Assembly: GCA_003014445.1 (NCBI GenBank)
Contig: PYGH01000002.1
Span: forward strand, 210,024 to 274,023
Reading direction: 5' to 3'
Source of the DNA: Fusobacterium naviforme
Lineage (GTDB): Bacteria; Bacillota; Clostridia; Lachnospirales; Lachnospiraceae
DNA length: 64,000 nucleotides
The translations under genes and the position numbers were made by a program. Below, piece after piece: positions 35,877-45,418 of this stretch; position 1 is the first letter of the stretch, and each line of letters begins with the position of its first letter. Under the pieces are notes generated by a model that saw nothing but the letters and a program-made list of their open reading frames with translations, made no database searches and had not been told where the DNA came from.

Positions 35877-37790
35877 ATGAAAGAAATCAAAGACCCCAAA
35901 AAGAACTGGCTGTACTACTATCTCATCGTCATGCTGATTATGCTGGTGGTAAACGCAATCGTCGTACCTCATATTCAGTCCGCCTCGATCAAAGAGGTCT
36001 CCTACAATGTTTTTATGGATCTGACCGAGCAGAAAAAAATCAATCAGGTACAGATTGACAGCAACCAGATCCTCTTTACGGAGTCAGGAAGCGACAGTGT
36101 CTACAAGACCGGCCTCGTCAACGATCCGGATCTGACACAGCGTCTCTACGACGCAGGAGTTGATTTCCGCACCGATATTCAGAAGGTCAGCACGCCGCTG
36201 GAGCGCTTTCTCTGGAGCTGGGTGTTCCCCATCCTCATCTTCTACGCGCTCGGTCAGTGGATGAGCCGCAAGCTGATGAGCCGCATGGGCGGCGGAAGTA
36301 ATTCCATGATGTTTGGCATGGGGAAATCCAATGCCAAGATTTATGTTCACTCCACAGAGGGCATACGCTTTGATGATGTGGCAGGTGAGGACGAGGCAAA
36401 GGAAAGCCTTCAGGAGATTATCCAGTACCTGAAAGACCCCGCGCAGTACACTGCGATTGGCGCTCAGATGCCGAAGGGCATACTGCTGGTCGGCCCTCCC
36501 GGAACCGGAAAGACCATGCTGGCAAAGGCCGTCGCCGGTGAGAGCAATGTCCCATTCTTCTCTATCTCCGGCTCCGAGTTTGTGGAGATGTTTGTCGGCA
36601 TGGGCGCCTCAAAGGTGCGGGATCTCTTCACACAGGCGAAGGAGAAGGCTCCCTGCATAGTCTTTATTGATGAGATCGATGCGATCGGTCAGAAACGAAG
36701 CTCCGGCTCCTTCGGAGGAAATGATGAGCGCGAGCAGACGCTGAACCAGCTGCTCACCGAAATGGATGGCTTTGAAGGAAATACAGGCGTCATCATTCTC
36801 GCCGCGACCAACCGGCCGGAATCTCTGGATCCCGCACTGCTGCGTCCCGGCCGCTTCGACCGCCGCATCCCTGTGGAGCTTCCGGATCTGAAGGGCCGCG
36901 AGGAGATCCTCAAGGTTCACGCAAAGAAAATCCGCCTGAGCGACAATGTGAACCTTCACACCATCGCCCGTATGGCAAGCGGCGCCTCCGGCGCCGAGCT
37001 GGCAAATATTATCAATGAAGCTGCGCTTCGTGCGGTTCGCGCCGGAAGAAAGGTTGCAAATCAATCCGACTTAGAGGAGAGCGTTGAGACTGTCATCGCC
37101 GGGTATCAGAAGAAAAATGCGGTACTGACCGACAAGGAAAAATGCACAGTCGCCTACCACGAGATCGGTCATGCGCTGGTCGCTGCGATGCAGTCCAATT
37201 CCGCACCGGTTCAGAAGATCACCATCATCCCCCGCACCTCCGGCGCACTCGGCTACACGCTTCAGGTTGAGGAACAGGACAAATACCTGCTCTCTAAGGA
37301 AGAGATACTGAACAAGATCTGTACCCTCACAGCCGGCCGCGCAGCGGAGGAGGTCGCCTTCGGCGTCATCACCACCGGGGCCTCCAACGATATTGAGCAG
37401 GCAACCAAGCTGGCCCGCGCCATGATCACCCAGTACGGCATGGACGATGATTTCGGCATGGTGCAGCTGTCTCAGCGAAACAGCCGCTACCTGGGCGATG
37501 AGGCCAGCACCACCTGCGCATCCAAGACGCTCGAGGACATTGACCGCCGCGTCATCGCCCTCATTAAGAAACAGCACGACCATGCAATCTCACTCCTTGA
37601 GAAAAACAGAGACAAGCTGAATGAGCTCTCTCAGTTCCTCTACGAAAAGGAGACCATCACCGGCGAGCAGTTTATGGAAATTCTGAATCGTCCCTCCGCC
37701 TACGCAAACCTCGCAGAGGGCGAGACACTCGCAGGCGCTCCCGCCTCCGCTCCGCTGGAGGTCGAGAGTGACGGCATACAGGGGATATAA
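35877..37790 (+). CDS. ftsH: ATP-dependent zinc metalloprotease FtsH
   Basis: A 637-residue membrane protease that degrades damaged and regulatory membrane proteins. Seen: a helix at about residues 10-27, an extracytoplasmic domain, a second helix near 115-130, the AAA module with GPPGTGKT near 205 and the second region of homology [20 protein letters not shown], and the zinc site YHEIGHALV near 425. The ATG at 35877 follows TCAAGGAGGAGCAAG; earlier in-frame starts lack such a site. It stands alone rather than in the usual hpt-ftsH order of many Firmicutes. Confidence 0.97.
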   Translation: MKEIKDPKKNWLYYYLIVMLIMLVVNAIVVPHIQSASIKEVSYNVFMDLTEQKKINQVQIDSNQILFTESGSDSVYKTGLVNDPDLTQRLYDAGVDFRTDIQKVSTPLERFLWSWVFPILIFYALGQWMSRKLMSRMGGGSNSMMFGMGKSNAKIYVHSTEGIRFDDVAGEDEAKESLQEIIQYLKDPAQYTAIGAQMPKGILLVGPPGTGKTMLAKAVAGESNVPFFSISGSEFVEMFVGMGASKVRDLFTQAKEKAPCIVFIDEIDAIGQKRSSGSFGGNDEREQTLNQLLTEMDGFEGNTGVIILAATNRPESLDPALLRPGRFDRRIPVELPDLKGREEILKVHAKKIRLSDNVNLHTIARMASGASGAELANIINEAALRAVRAGRKVANQSDLEESVETVIAGYQKKNAVLTDKEKCTVAYHEIGHALVAAMQSNSAPVQKITIIPRTSGALGYTLQVEEQDKYLLSKEEILNKICTLTAGRAAEEVAFGVITTGASNDIEQATKLARAMITQYGMDDDFGMVQLSQRNSRYLGDEASTTCASKTLEDIDRRVIALIKKQHDHAISLLEKNRDKLNELSQFLYEKETITGEQFMEILNRPSAYANLAEGETLAGAPASAPLEVESDGIQGI

Positions 37791-37818
37791 GCATCATCCA
37801 GCTATACGCGCGTACCCT

Positions 37819-38532
37819 CTATTTTTGATTGAGAACCTGTTCCAGCCCTTCCATCCTCAGGTTCAGCACCAGCTCCTCCGGAAATCGTGCAGTCTCCATG
37901 AGCTCGATGCTTCGCGCAAAGTTTCCTATATAGCTGCAGTGATGCGCATCTGTTCCGCAGAGAACCGGGCAGCCGAAGCGCTCACAGAAAGACAGCATGG
38001 TGAGCAGGTTTTCACGGACTCCCGTTCGCACAGAAGCCGGATCCAATGAGGACTCGTTCAGTTCCAGCGCCACACCGTGACGCAACGCCTGCTTCACCAG
38101 CTCCTCATAATCCAGAGGATAGGCAGAATCATCCGGATGCCCGATAATCTTCACACAGGGATTCTTCATCGCCCCCAGATAGGCGCGCATATTCTGTCCG
38201 ACATCTCCCGGCTTCAGGCACCAGCTGTGCAGGCTTGCAATGATGTAATCCACTCTGGACATCGTCTTTTCACCGATATCCAGTCTGCCCTCAAAGTCAC
38301 AGATATTTGCCTCGATTCCACAGCATACCTTCATCCCCCGGTACTCTCTCGGCAGTACGCGGAAGTGCTGGAAATACAGCTCCGATGGTCCGCCCTCGAT
38401 TGCCGGGCCGTGGTCAGAAAATCCATAGGCCCTGAGCCCCAATTCATACGCATACTGAATATTCTCCTGAATGGTGCTGTATGCGTGGCCACTGGCAATG
38501 GTATGCGTGTGCAGATCAAAGAGCGGCTTCAT
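37819..38532 (-). CDS. PHP-family phosphatase, YcdX-like
   Basis: A 237-residue metal-dependent phosphatase. Seen: LFDLHTHTIASGHAYST (HTH metal motif), GFSDHGPAIEGGP near residue 38, GIEANICD near 71, IASLHSW near 98, IIGHPDD near 134, and GTDAHHCSYIGNF near 195. This is the E. coli YcdX layout, a trinuclear zinc phosphatase. Its ATG overlaps the stop of the ABC ATPase by four bases (ATGA), so it is translated with the transporter. That coupling suggests it acts on what the transporter imports, perhaps removing phosphate. Confidence 0.85.
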   Translation of the reverse strand: MKPLFDLHTHTIASGHAYSTIQENIQYAYELGLRAYGFSDHGPAIEGGPSELYFQHFRVLPREYRGMKVCCGIEANICDFEGRLDIGEKTMSRVDYIIASLHSWCLKPGDVGQNMRAYLGAMKNPCVKIIGHPDDSAYPLDYEELVKQALRHGVALELNESSLDPASVRTGVRENLLTMLSFCERFGCPVLCGTDAHHCSYIGNFARSIELMETARFPEELVLNLRMEGLEQVLNQK

Positions 38533-39644
38533 AGCACCTCCAGCGTCCCGATTCCGATATTTCTCCTGCTTTCCGCGTCAAAGAGCAGAATCTTATCTCC
38601 GGTAAACGAAAGCGCCACCTCCTGATCCACGCTGTAATCCACGCTTCCGAACGCGACGACAGAGATCAGCTTCTCTCCAAGCCTGAGCTTCACCGTTGTC
38701 TCCATGCCCGTGGGCAGGGTCGTGTAGACCTTTGCTCTCAGCGCTCCCTGATCGGAAATTTCTATGTGTTCCGGACGCACCCCCAGTATCACCTGCTCGC
38801 CGCAGGGCTGCAGCTCTGTCTCCGCATGAAAGCGCAGCTGCTTCCCGCAGCATTCCATGATGCCGCAGTCTGCACTCTCCCTCCGAATCGGGAGCTGAAT
38901 GAGATTGATCGAAGGATTCCCCATGAAATCCGCGACAAAAATATTTTGAGGACGATTATAGATCTCAAAGGGTGGTGCGTACTGCTGCAGCACGCCGCCC
39001 TCGATCAAACAAACCTTTGTCGACAGCGTCATGGCCTCCAGCTGATCGTGCGTAACATAAATAAAAGTGGAATTGGTGTCGATATGCAGACGCTTCAGCT
39101 CTGTCCGCATGTCACCGCGAAGCTTTGCATCCAGATTGGACAGCGGCTCATCCATGAAGAGCACACGGGGTTTCGGCGCCAACGTTCGGGCGATCGCTAC
39201 TCTCTGCTGCTGTCCGCCCGAGAGCTCTGCCGGATAACGGGAAGCAAACTCCTCTATTTTCAGCATGACCAGAAGCTCCCTGATGCGCTCGTCTATTCTG
39301 TCTCTGCTCCACTTCAGGTTCTCCAGTCCAAAGGCGATATTCTTATAGACTGTCATATGCGGCCACAGGGCATAGTTCTGAAATAAAAAACCGATATCGC
39401 GCTTATCCGGAGGAAGGTTGATGCCTCGCTCCGCATCAAACACCGGAACACCGTCTATCGTGATGGTTCCGGAGCTCGGCGTCTCCAGGCCGGCGATCAT
39501 GCGGAGCGTCGTCGTCTTTCCGCAGCCCGATGGACCCAGCAGCGTAATAAATGCTCTGTCCTCAATCTCCATATTGAGTTCCTTCACTGCGACAAATCCG
39601 TCTCCGAATTTTTTTGTAACGTTTTTTAAGATGATCTCTGACAT
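38529..39644 (-). CDS. ABC importer ATPase with TOBE domain
   Basis: A 371-residue ATPase of the FbpC/PotA/MalK group. Seen: Walker A LGPSGCGKTTTLRM near residue 37, LSGGQQQRVAIARTLAP, Walker B VLFMDEPLSNLDAKLR, the switch His in YVTHDQLEAM, and a C-terminal TOBE region (ILGVRPEHIEI) after about residue 275 that can bind substrates or regulators. It starts one base after the permease stop. With the fused permease and the binding protein it completes an importer of the iron/polyamine/hexose-phosphate type. Confidence 0.93.
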   Translation of the reverse strand: MSEIILKNVTKKFGDGFVAVKELNMEIEDRAFITLLGPSGCGKTTTLRMIAGLETPSSGTITIDGVPVFDAERGINLPPDKRDIGFLFQNYALWPHMTVYKNIAFGLENLKWSRDRIDERIRELLVMLKIEEFASRYPAELSGGQQQRVAIARTLAPKPRVLFMDEPLSNLDAKLRGDMRTELKRLHIDTNSTFIYVTHDQLEAMTLSTKVCLIEGGVLQQYAPPFEIYNRPQNIFVADFMGNPSINLIQLPIRRESADCGIMECCGKQLRFHAETELQPCGEQVILGVRPEHIEISDQGALRAKVYTTLPTGMETTVKLRLGEKLISVVAFGSVDYSVDQEVALSFTGDKILLFDAESRRNIGIGTLEVL

Positions 39645-39645
39645 A

Positions 39646-41445
39646 TCAGTTGCCCCCTATTCCTTTGTCTATCGAAGCGCCGGTGATTTTATTAACTGTA
39701 AAGTTGATGATCAGCACCAATATGATGATCAGAAGATTGATCGCATTTCCATACTGACTCGCCCCTTTCTCGCTGTACGCCATCAGGATGGTGGTGAGTG
39801 TCTGTGTCTTCGCGCTGGCCAGCATTACAAAGAGCGAGAGCTCTCTCATGCAGGAGACAAATGGGAGGAGAAAACCGGAGATAATACTTGCCTTCTGAAT
39901 CGGGATAATGATTTTCAGCATGCGCTTTGACCACGGCACCCCGTACACCATTGCTGCCTCTTCGATCTCAGGGGACAGCTGCAGCATGGAATTAATTCCC
40001 GCCCTGGAGGCAAAGGGAAGATACTTCACCGTGCCCACAATAATGAGAATCAGCAGGGAGTTTGCCAAAAATGAGACGTTGGTTGAAATCGCAAGATAGA
40101 TGGCGCTGAACGCCATGGAAGGAATCAGATATGGAAAAAAGGACAGTCCGCTGACATAATTCGCAAGTCTGCTCCCCCTTCTGCGCACAACCGCATAGCC
40201 GATGATGATACCGCAGCCCCCGGCAAGCAGTGCACAGATTGTCGAGAGCAGCAGAGAATTCTGCGCCGCCTTCCACACAAGCTTTTCCCTCAGGATTCCG
40301 GCGGTTCCTGCCGCGAGAGTGGAGACGCTCCCCTCCGCCCCAATCCAGTAGTTGAGCGTCATATTGGAGAGAGAATAATCTCCCGCCCTGATAATAAGCG
40401 ACTCTAGGGCAAAGGAAATCAGCGGTGCAATACAGACAAACACCATGAGAATTTCTAACACCGCCGCAATCACATAGCGCCCTGATTTCAGATCTACCAG
40501 AGATATCTGAGAGGACTTTCCGGTGACAGTTGTGTAGGACTGGCGTTTTCCTGTCATCAGGTTATTGATGAGCAGCACCAGAGAGCCGCTCGCCACCATG
40601 AACATTGCGATGATATATGCTTGTCCGATCGCGCTGGTCTGCATCATCTTCATCTTTGTTGTCAACACAAAAAAATTGACCGGAGAACCGAGATAGACTG
40701 GTACCGCATAGGAGCCCATGACACTCGCGAACACCAATAGAAAGGTGGAAAGAATCGCTGGCTTTACAATGGGCAGGGTGATGCAGCGGAAGATGCGGTT
40801 TCTCGGCGTCTTCAGCACCGTCGCCGCCTCCTCCAGATTGGCATCCATATTGCGGAGAATTCCACCAATGAAAATATAGGCGAAGGGCGCGTAGTGCAGT
40901 CCGCTCACAATCACAAGCGGAAACAATCCATAAACAAACCACTCCGGCGCGCACCAGCCTGTCAGGGAGTAGACAAACCCTTTTACGCCCGTTCCGACAT
41001 TCGGATTCTGGAACATATTGATCCAGAACAGTGCGAGCGTCCATGAAGGGAGAATGTACGGAAATACAAAGGCACTCGAGATGAAGGGCTTTCCCTTCAT
41101 ATTGCTTCTCGTGATGAGCCACGCCACACTGCCGCCAAAGGCAAGTGCGAACACAGATGAGAGCAGCGAATATAAAAGAGAATTGTACATGGGGCGGTAG
41201 AAGTTTATCAGGCTGTACTTATTTTCTGATGTAAAAAGTAGCTTCTGCCAGCTCCTTATATTCAGCATGCCCCGCTTCAGATCCGAAAATATCGCAACAT
41301 CTGTCGCATGTGCGATAAAGCTGTGCCTGATCAGCTCAATCAGCGGATACAATGTGAGCAGAGTCAGGACGAATGCAAAGAAAACCAGAATAATATTGGC
41401 CGGTTTTGAAAAAAAGGCGCTGATGCGATGAGACTTGTTCTTCAT
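39646..41445 (-). CDS. Fused ABC permease (two BPD_transp_1 modules)
   Basis: A 599-residue membrane protein with about twelve helices and two inner-membrane transport modules. The coupling EAA-like loops are EEAATVLKTPRNRIFRCITLP near 207 and EEAAMVYGVPWSKRMLKIIIP near 490. This single-chain double permease is the FbpB/AfuB/ThiP arrangement, so no second permease gene is needed. The ATG follows AAGGAGAGAGA. It is downstream of the binding protein gene after a hairpin that probably lowers its expression relative to the binding protein. Confidence 0.93.
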   Translation of the reverse strand: MKNKSHRISAFFSKPANIILVFFAFVLTLLTLYPLIELIRHSFIAHATDVAIFSDLKRGMLNIRSWQKLLFTSENKYSLINFYRPMYNSLLYSLLSSVFALAFGGSVAWLITRSNMKGKPFISSAFVFPYILPSWTLALFWINMFQNPNVGTGVKGFVYSLTGWCAPEWFVYGLFPLVIVSGLHYAPFAYIFIGGILRNMDANLEEAATVLKTPRNRIFRCITLPIVKPAILSTFLLVFASVMGSYAVPVYLGSPVNFFVLTTKMKMMQTSAIGQAYIIAMFMVASGSLVLLINNLMTGKRQSYTTVTGKSSQISLVDLKSGRYVIAAVLEILMVFVCIAPLISFALESLIIRAGDYSLSNMTLNYWIGAEGSVSTLAAGTAGILREKLVWKAAQNSLLLSTICALLAGGCGIIIGYAVVRRRGSRLANYVSGLSFFPYLIPSMAFSAIYLAISTNVSFLANSLLILIIVGTVKYLPFASRAGINSMLQLSPEIEEAAMVYGVPWSKRMLKIIIPIQKASIISGFLLPFVSCMRELSLFVMLASAKTQTLTTILMAYSEKGASQYGNAINLLIIILVLIINFTVNKITGASIDKGIGGN

Positions 41446-41462
41446 TCTCTCTCCTTATAAAA

Positions 41463-41503
41463 ACGGACAAGCTGACAGGTCTGGTTCACCGCAGCTTGTC
41501 CGT
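41463..41503 (-). terminator. Intra-operon hairpin after the binding-protein gene
   Basis: ACGGACAAGCTG (41463-41474) pairs perfectly with CAGCTTGTCCGT (41492-41503). On the minus strand it continues into TTTTTATAAG. Partial termination or 3'-end protection here would give an excess of binding protein over permease, as is common in ABC operons. Confidence 0.65.
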
Positions 41504-41514
41504 AAAAGCTCTGA

Positions 41515-42726
41515 TTAATGATTGGCTGCTGCAAAGGTGATGAAATCAAGCACTCCCTCTGCGTAGGCCTTCTGTAAATGCTGCGGATCCTCAATCACCA
41601 GGCACTTCTTCCAGAACTCCAGCTCCCGGTCTCCCTCGAGCGACATCACTTTACTGTTGCCCGAATATGTTCCGATATCCGTGGCCTTTGTCTGGAAGGC
41701 TGATTGAAAGCCCTCCTCAGACATCATGAAATAAATGAACAGCTTCGCTGTGTAGGGCCGGTCCGTGCTGCGTATCATCTGCAAATATACGGGATACATG
41801 AAACCGCTGAAGGGCAACGGCTGTGTATCCTCATACGCAGATACGGTCAGATTTTCCTGCAATACACTGTCATCTCTCAGCTTAGAGTAGACAATCAGCG
41901 CCATATTTCCACCGTTTCCGTTGGAGATATTGGTGGCAATGTCACCGTCTCCGGTTCCATAGCTTACATTGGGGAGAAAGCTCTTGATGAACTGATAGCC
42001 CGCATTCGGACAATCCTCGTCCAGCTTCAACTCTGTTCCATAGTGCTCCTGATAGGCAGCCGCCAGCTTTTCGGCCCAGTCGTCTCTCGTCAACATTGCA
42101 AAAAAGTTCTTATTAATCGACTCCTTGCTGAGATCCTTCATGAAGACTTTGCCCTTATAGCTATCCTCCGTGAGCTCCCACACATTGGTGACCGGTGCAG
42201 CTCCGTCCGTATGGTTATAGATAAAGAGCTTATTATAGTAGTAGCAAACCAGCGGATCCTGCTCTTCCTGATGAATATCCTCCTTCAGGAATGGCGGCAC
42301 ATAGTTTGTGAGATAATCATAATTGCGCAGCTGAGTTTGCATGAGGTAGGCGTCCTGTAAAAATGCGACATCTGCGGAATCCGTGACCTTTGCTTCCAGC
42401 TCGGTAGTGAGCTTGGTGTACATATCCTGTCCGCTCTCATGATAAAAATCGCCCTCTATACCATATGTCTTGGTAAAAGCATCCAGCATTTTTTCGACTC
42501 GGCTCGTCGACGCATAGACCGTGAATCTTCCGGCTCCCTGCGCGGTTGCCTCTGCCTGAGCGGCAGCAACCAGCTCTTCCAGCGTCATCTCCTCCTCAGT
42601 GTCCTGCACGACAGCAGTGCTCTCCTCTGTTTTCGCCATCTCTGCCGTGCCGGAGCTCCCGCATGCGGAGAGCGATATCGCCATCATTCCTGTCAGTGTC
42701 AGACTGAGCCAAAGCTTTCTCTTCAT
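41515..42726 (-). CDS. Extracellular solute-binding lipoprotein (family 1, FbpA/AfuA-like)
   Basis: A 403-residue lipoprotein with a signal peptide and a lipobox (AISLSACGSS, Cys about residue 22), an acidic linker, and a binding domain starting at RFTVYASTSRVEKMLDAF. The layout fits the cluster D binding proteins that include Fe3+, phosphonate and hexose-phosphate binders. I see no clear Tyr-Tyr pair that would prove iron binding. It leads an importer operon under a YesM/YesN pair and with a PHP phosphatase, so an organic phosphorylated ligand is a reasonable guess. ATG follows CAGGGAGGAAAAA. Confidence 0.85.
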   Translation of the reverse strand: MKRKLWLSLTLTGMMAISLSACGSSGTAEMAKTEESTAVVQDTEEEMTLEELVAAAQAEATAQGAGRFTVYASTSRVEKMLDAFTKTYGIEGDFYHESGQDMYTKLTTELEAKVTDSADVAFLQDAYLMQTQLRNYDYLTNYVPPFLKEDIHQEEQDPLVCYYYNKLFIYNHTDGAAPVTNVWELTEDSYKGKVFMKDLSKESINKNFFAMLTRDDWAEKLAAAYQEHYGTELKLDEDCPNAGYQFIKSFLPNVSYGTGDGDIATNISNGNGGNMALIVYSKLRDDSVLQENLTVSAYEDTQPLPFSGFMYPVYLQMIRSTDRPYTAKLFIYFMMSEEGFQSAFQTKATDIGTYSGNSKVMSLEGDRELEFWKKCLVIEDPQHLQKAYAEGVLDFITFAAANH

Positions 42727-42797
42727 TTTTTCCTCCCTGTTTTTTTACTTCAATGACTTTCATGACCTGTGAACCTGCTGTTCTGTCTGAATTATAA

Positions 42798-42842
42798 AAG
42801 AAAGAGGCCCTGTTCCGCCTCAACGGCATTGACCTCTTTCTT
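42798..42842 (-). terminator. Terminator between the response regulator and the binding protein
   Basis: AAGAAAGAGG (42798-42807) pairs with CCTCTTTCTT (42833-42842). On the minus strand it lies about 15 bases after the regulator stop and is followed by TTATAATTC, which may also supply a -10 for the binding-protein gene. Confidence 0.55.
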
Positions 42843-42857
42843 AAATCCTTTGACATT

Positions 42858-43625
42858 TCAGAACAAATGTCCTTTTTCATTCTGATATTCAGTGGGTGTA
42901 ACTCCCATAATGCGCTTAAAGAGCTGTGAAAAATAATTGCTGTCGACGATGCCAACCTGTGCAGCGACCTCACTGATTCTCAGATCAAAATTCGCGAGCA
43001 TTCCCGCTGCAATGTGTATCCTGTAATTCACCAGATACTGACTGAAGGTGTATCCGGTTTCTTTCTTAAAGATGCGGCAAAAGTAGGCAGCACTGATATT
43101 CAGATGCTCTGCCATCCGTACACTGGATATCTCTTCCGCATAGTGTTCTCTCACATAGCTCACAGCCTCCCGCACAAGGCTGTTCTTCACACCGAGCTCC
43201 CGCTCTGAGAGGAGCAGCTGCTTCTCCTCCTCTCTGTTCAGAAAATGCAGCTTCAGGCGTGCCTTCTGTATGCTCGTCTCAAGATCCTCTCTGTGAAACG
43301 GCTTTAAGAGATAATCAATCACATCAAGCTTGATCGCCTGATATACATAGGTGAAGTTCTGATGCGAGGTCAGAAAAATATATTCTGCCTCAACCTGCCT
43401 GATTTTCAGCTGCCTCACCATATCGATGCCGCTCATCATCGGCATCTCAATATCCGCAATCACAAGCTGCGGCCGCAGCTTCTCTATCACCTCGACCCCC
43501 CGCATGCCATTCTCCGCCTCTCCTACAATTTCACAGCCCCATGCGGCCCAGTCAATTTCATTCCTCAGCCCTTTTCTTACATAGTATTCATCCTCCACAA
43601 CAACAATCTTCATTCTTTCTCTCAC
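42858..43625 (-). CDS. YesN-type AraC-family response regulator
   Basis: A 255-residue protein: receiver domain (VVEDEYYVRKGL, phospho-acceptor Asp in LVIADIEMPMM near residue 56, Lys in LLKPFH near 106) and a C-terminal AraC domain (SSVRMAEHLNISAAYFCRIF, then ISEVAAQVGIVDSNYFSQLF) from about residue 160. This is the YesN layout, paired with YesM kinases and usually activating neighbouring ABC importer genes for sugars or related solutes. The start overlaps the kinase stop by four bases (ATGA). The importer operon just downstream is the likely target. Confidence 0.92.
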   Translation of the reverse strand: MRERMKIVVVEDEYYVRKGLRNEIDWAAWGCEIVGEAENGMRGVEVIEKLRPQLVIADIEMPMMSGIDMVRQLKIRQVEAEYIFLTSHQNFTYVYQAIKLDVIDYLLKPFHREDLETSIQKARLKLHFLNREEEKQLLLSERELGVKNSLVREAVSYVREHYAEEISSVRMAEHLNISAAYFCRIFKKETGYTFSQYLVNYRIHIAAGMLANFDLRISEVAAQVGIVDSNYFSQLFKRIMGVTPTEYQNEKGHLF

Positions 43626-45316
43626 AGCTCAGGCTCCGTTTCTGTTGGAATGCGGATAGATGCCACCAGTCCGTTCTCATTTTTCAGCGACAGTCCATAA
43701 TTCTTTCCATAAGTCAGCTGAATGCGTCGATGCAGGTTATAGAGTCCCAGATGAGAGCTGAAATTCTCTGGCTTTGAGAGATTGTCCTGAATGCGCTTCA
43801 GTAATGGCGGATTAATACCTTCTCCGTTGTCCCTGCATTCCAGACATATCTGATCTCCTTCTTTCCGTACACGGATAAGAAGCTTCAGCACATCTCGATT
43901 TTCTCGCCCGTATTTCAGCGCATTCTCCAACAGTGGCTGAAGCAGGAGCTTCAAAATCATGTAGTCCTCCAGAGCTCCATCCATCTGAATTTCATAGGTA
44001 AAAGCCTCCTGAAAACGTATCCTGATAATATCCAGATACGTCTTTATATAGTGCATATCCTCTGCCAAGCTCACCTTTTCGTTGGGACTGTGCGTATTAT
44101 AGCGCAGCAGATCGGACAGCGAGATAATCATGCTCTCAGCAAGCTCAGGTGAGCTTCTGCACATATAGTGAATATTATCCAGGGTGTTGAACAGAAAATG
44201 GGCGGTAAACTGCTTTCCCAGCTGTTTTACCTGTTCGTCTGCAACAACCTGTGCAAGCGCTTCATTATCTGCCATCTGCTTTTTCAGACTGGAAAGCATG
44301 CTATTGTAACTTTCGCCTATACTCTGAAGTTCTGTACTGCTGTGAATATTTACCGTGCGGCTCAGATCTCCGTCACAGGCGGCGTGGAGTGCATCCTGAA
44401 GCACCAGTATATCCTCAGAAAAGGCAGCGGCAAGCTGTTTTGAGCTGATACGGCTGAAAATCAGTATGAGTATCAGAATCAACAGGATAAAAAAAACGAT
44501 GATTCCCATCAAAAATGCAGCATGGGTCAGATTCCATATGGCGTACAGCCGCAAATCGCCATGCATCAGATCGCTTGAAACTACATAGTATATCCCATCC
44601 CTGGCTATGCAAAAGCCTTTTTTCTCCAGCAGCTCCTCTCTCAGCTGATGAATCGCATTGAGCAGTTTATTGGAATCCGGCGAAAGCGCCCATCCGTCAG
44701 TATCCGTCAGCACTATCCTGATTGCCTCCTCAGAGCAGAGCCGACTGAACTCCTTTTCCTTGATATGAAGCACAGCAAAGCCCGAAATGTGTTCTCCGTC
44801 ATAGATGGGCTTTGCCATGATCAGGGAACGTTTTTCTCCCTTCAGAATCGAAATCTGGAGTGCAGAACTGTCATATGCCGCAGGAGACAGCTTCCACTGC
44901 CGGGAGAATGCACTCTGCTCTTCCTCAGAGATGTAACCCTCACTGCTGATGTAGGGCCGTCCTTCTGAATCCAGCAGGTACAGGTCGGCAGCCAGCCCCT
45001 GCTGAAATACGGTTTCATAATAATCATCCAGTATGATATGCTGCCATGTGCTGGAGATCCTGTTTATTTCTCTCTCCTCCACGGCAGCGACCCGCTCCAG
45101 TAATCCCTGATATTCGGCCAATATTTCTGCGCTTCGTTTCCGTACAGACGCATTAACCTGATGACTCCTCCGAACTCCCCAGCTCAGCACGACAGCCGCC
45201 ACAAGACAAATCCCTGCAACGACCAGCTGCAGGGTTCTCTGAAGTGTGTGACGCAGCAACATGCTTCTCAAATTATCCGCAAATGATTTGACTTCCGTAC
45301 AATCAGACGGCTTCAA
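43622..45316 (-). CDS. YesM-type sensor histidine kinase
   Basis: About 564 residues from a TTG at 45316 with AAAGGAGAGGGC upstream; an ATG at 45262 with a weak site would give 546. Seen: an N-terminal membrane helix (LVVAGICLVAAVVLSW), a large extracytoplasmic sensor domain, a second helix (IIVFFILLILILILIF) near residue 295, a HAMP segment, the His_kinase phosphoacceptor FTAHFLFNTLDNIHYM, and an ATPase domain ending GLYNLHRRIQLTYG. It is typical of YesM. The 5' end lies only about 60 bases from the hairpin at the edge of the mobile element, so its native promoter may have been replaced. Confidence 0.85.
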   Translation of the reverse strand: MKPSDCTEVKSFADNLRSMLLRHTLQRTLQLVVAGICLVAAVVLSWGVRRSHQVNASVRKRSAEILAEYQGLLERVAAVEEREINRISSTWQHIILDDYYETVFQQGLAADLYLLDSEGRPYISSEGYISEEEQSAFSRQWKLSPAAYDSSALQISILKGEKRSLIMAKPIYDGEHISGFAVLHIKEKEFSRLCSEEAIRIVLTDTDGWALSPDSNKLLNAIHQLREELLEKKGFCIARDGIYYVVSSDLMHGDLRLYAIWNLTHAAFLMGIIVFFILLILILILIFSRISSKQLAAAFSEDILVLQDALHAACDGDLSRTVNIHSSTELQSIGESYNSMLSSLKKQMADNEALAQVVADEQVKQLGKQFTAHFLFNTLDNIHYMCRSSPELAESMIISLSDLLRYNTHSPNEKVSLAEDMHYIKTYLDIIRIRFQEAFTYEIQMDGALEDYMILKLLLQPLLENALKYGRENRDVLKLLIRVRKEGDQICLECRDNGEGINPPLLKRIQDNLSKPENFSSHLGLYNLHRRIQLTYGKNYGLSLKNENGLVASIRIPTETEPEL

Positions 45317-45377
45317 GCCCTCTCCTTTTGCTGATGTGTGATAAAGAAGTAGTAGAAGTGTAAAAAATTTTGCCGTT

Positions 45378-45410
45378 CCTATCCGGCGTTTGCGCATTGC
45401 GCCGGATAGG
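45378..45410 (-). terminator. Hairpin at the left edge of the mobile element
   Basis: CCTATCCGGCG (45378-45388) pairs perfectly with CGCCGGATAGG (45400-45410), followed on the minus strand by AACGGCAAAATTTTTT. It probably ends the recombinase transcript, and it may also shield or block the kinase gene from element transcription. Confidence 0.6.
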
Positions 45411-45418
45411 TCGGGCGG

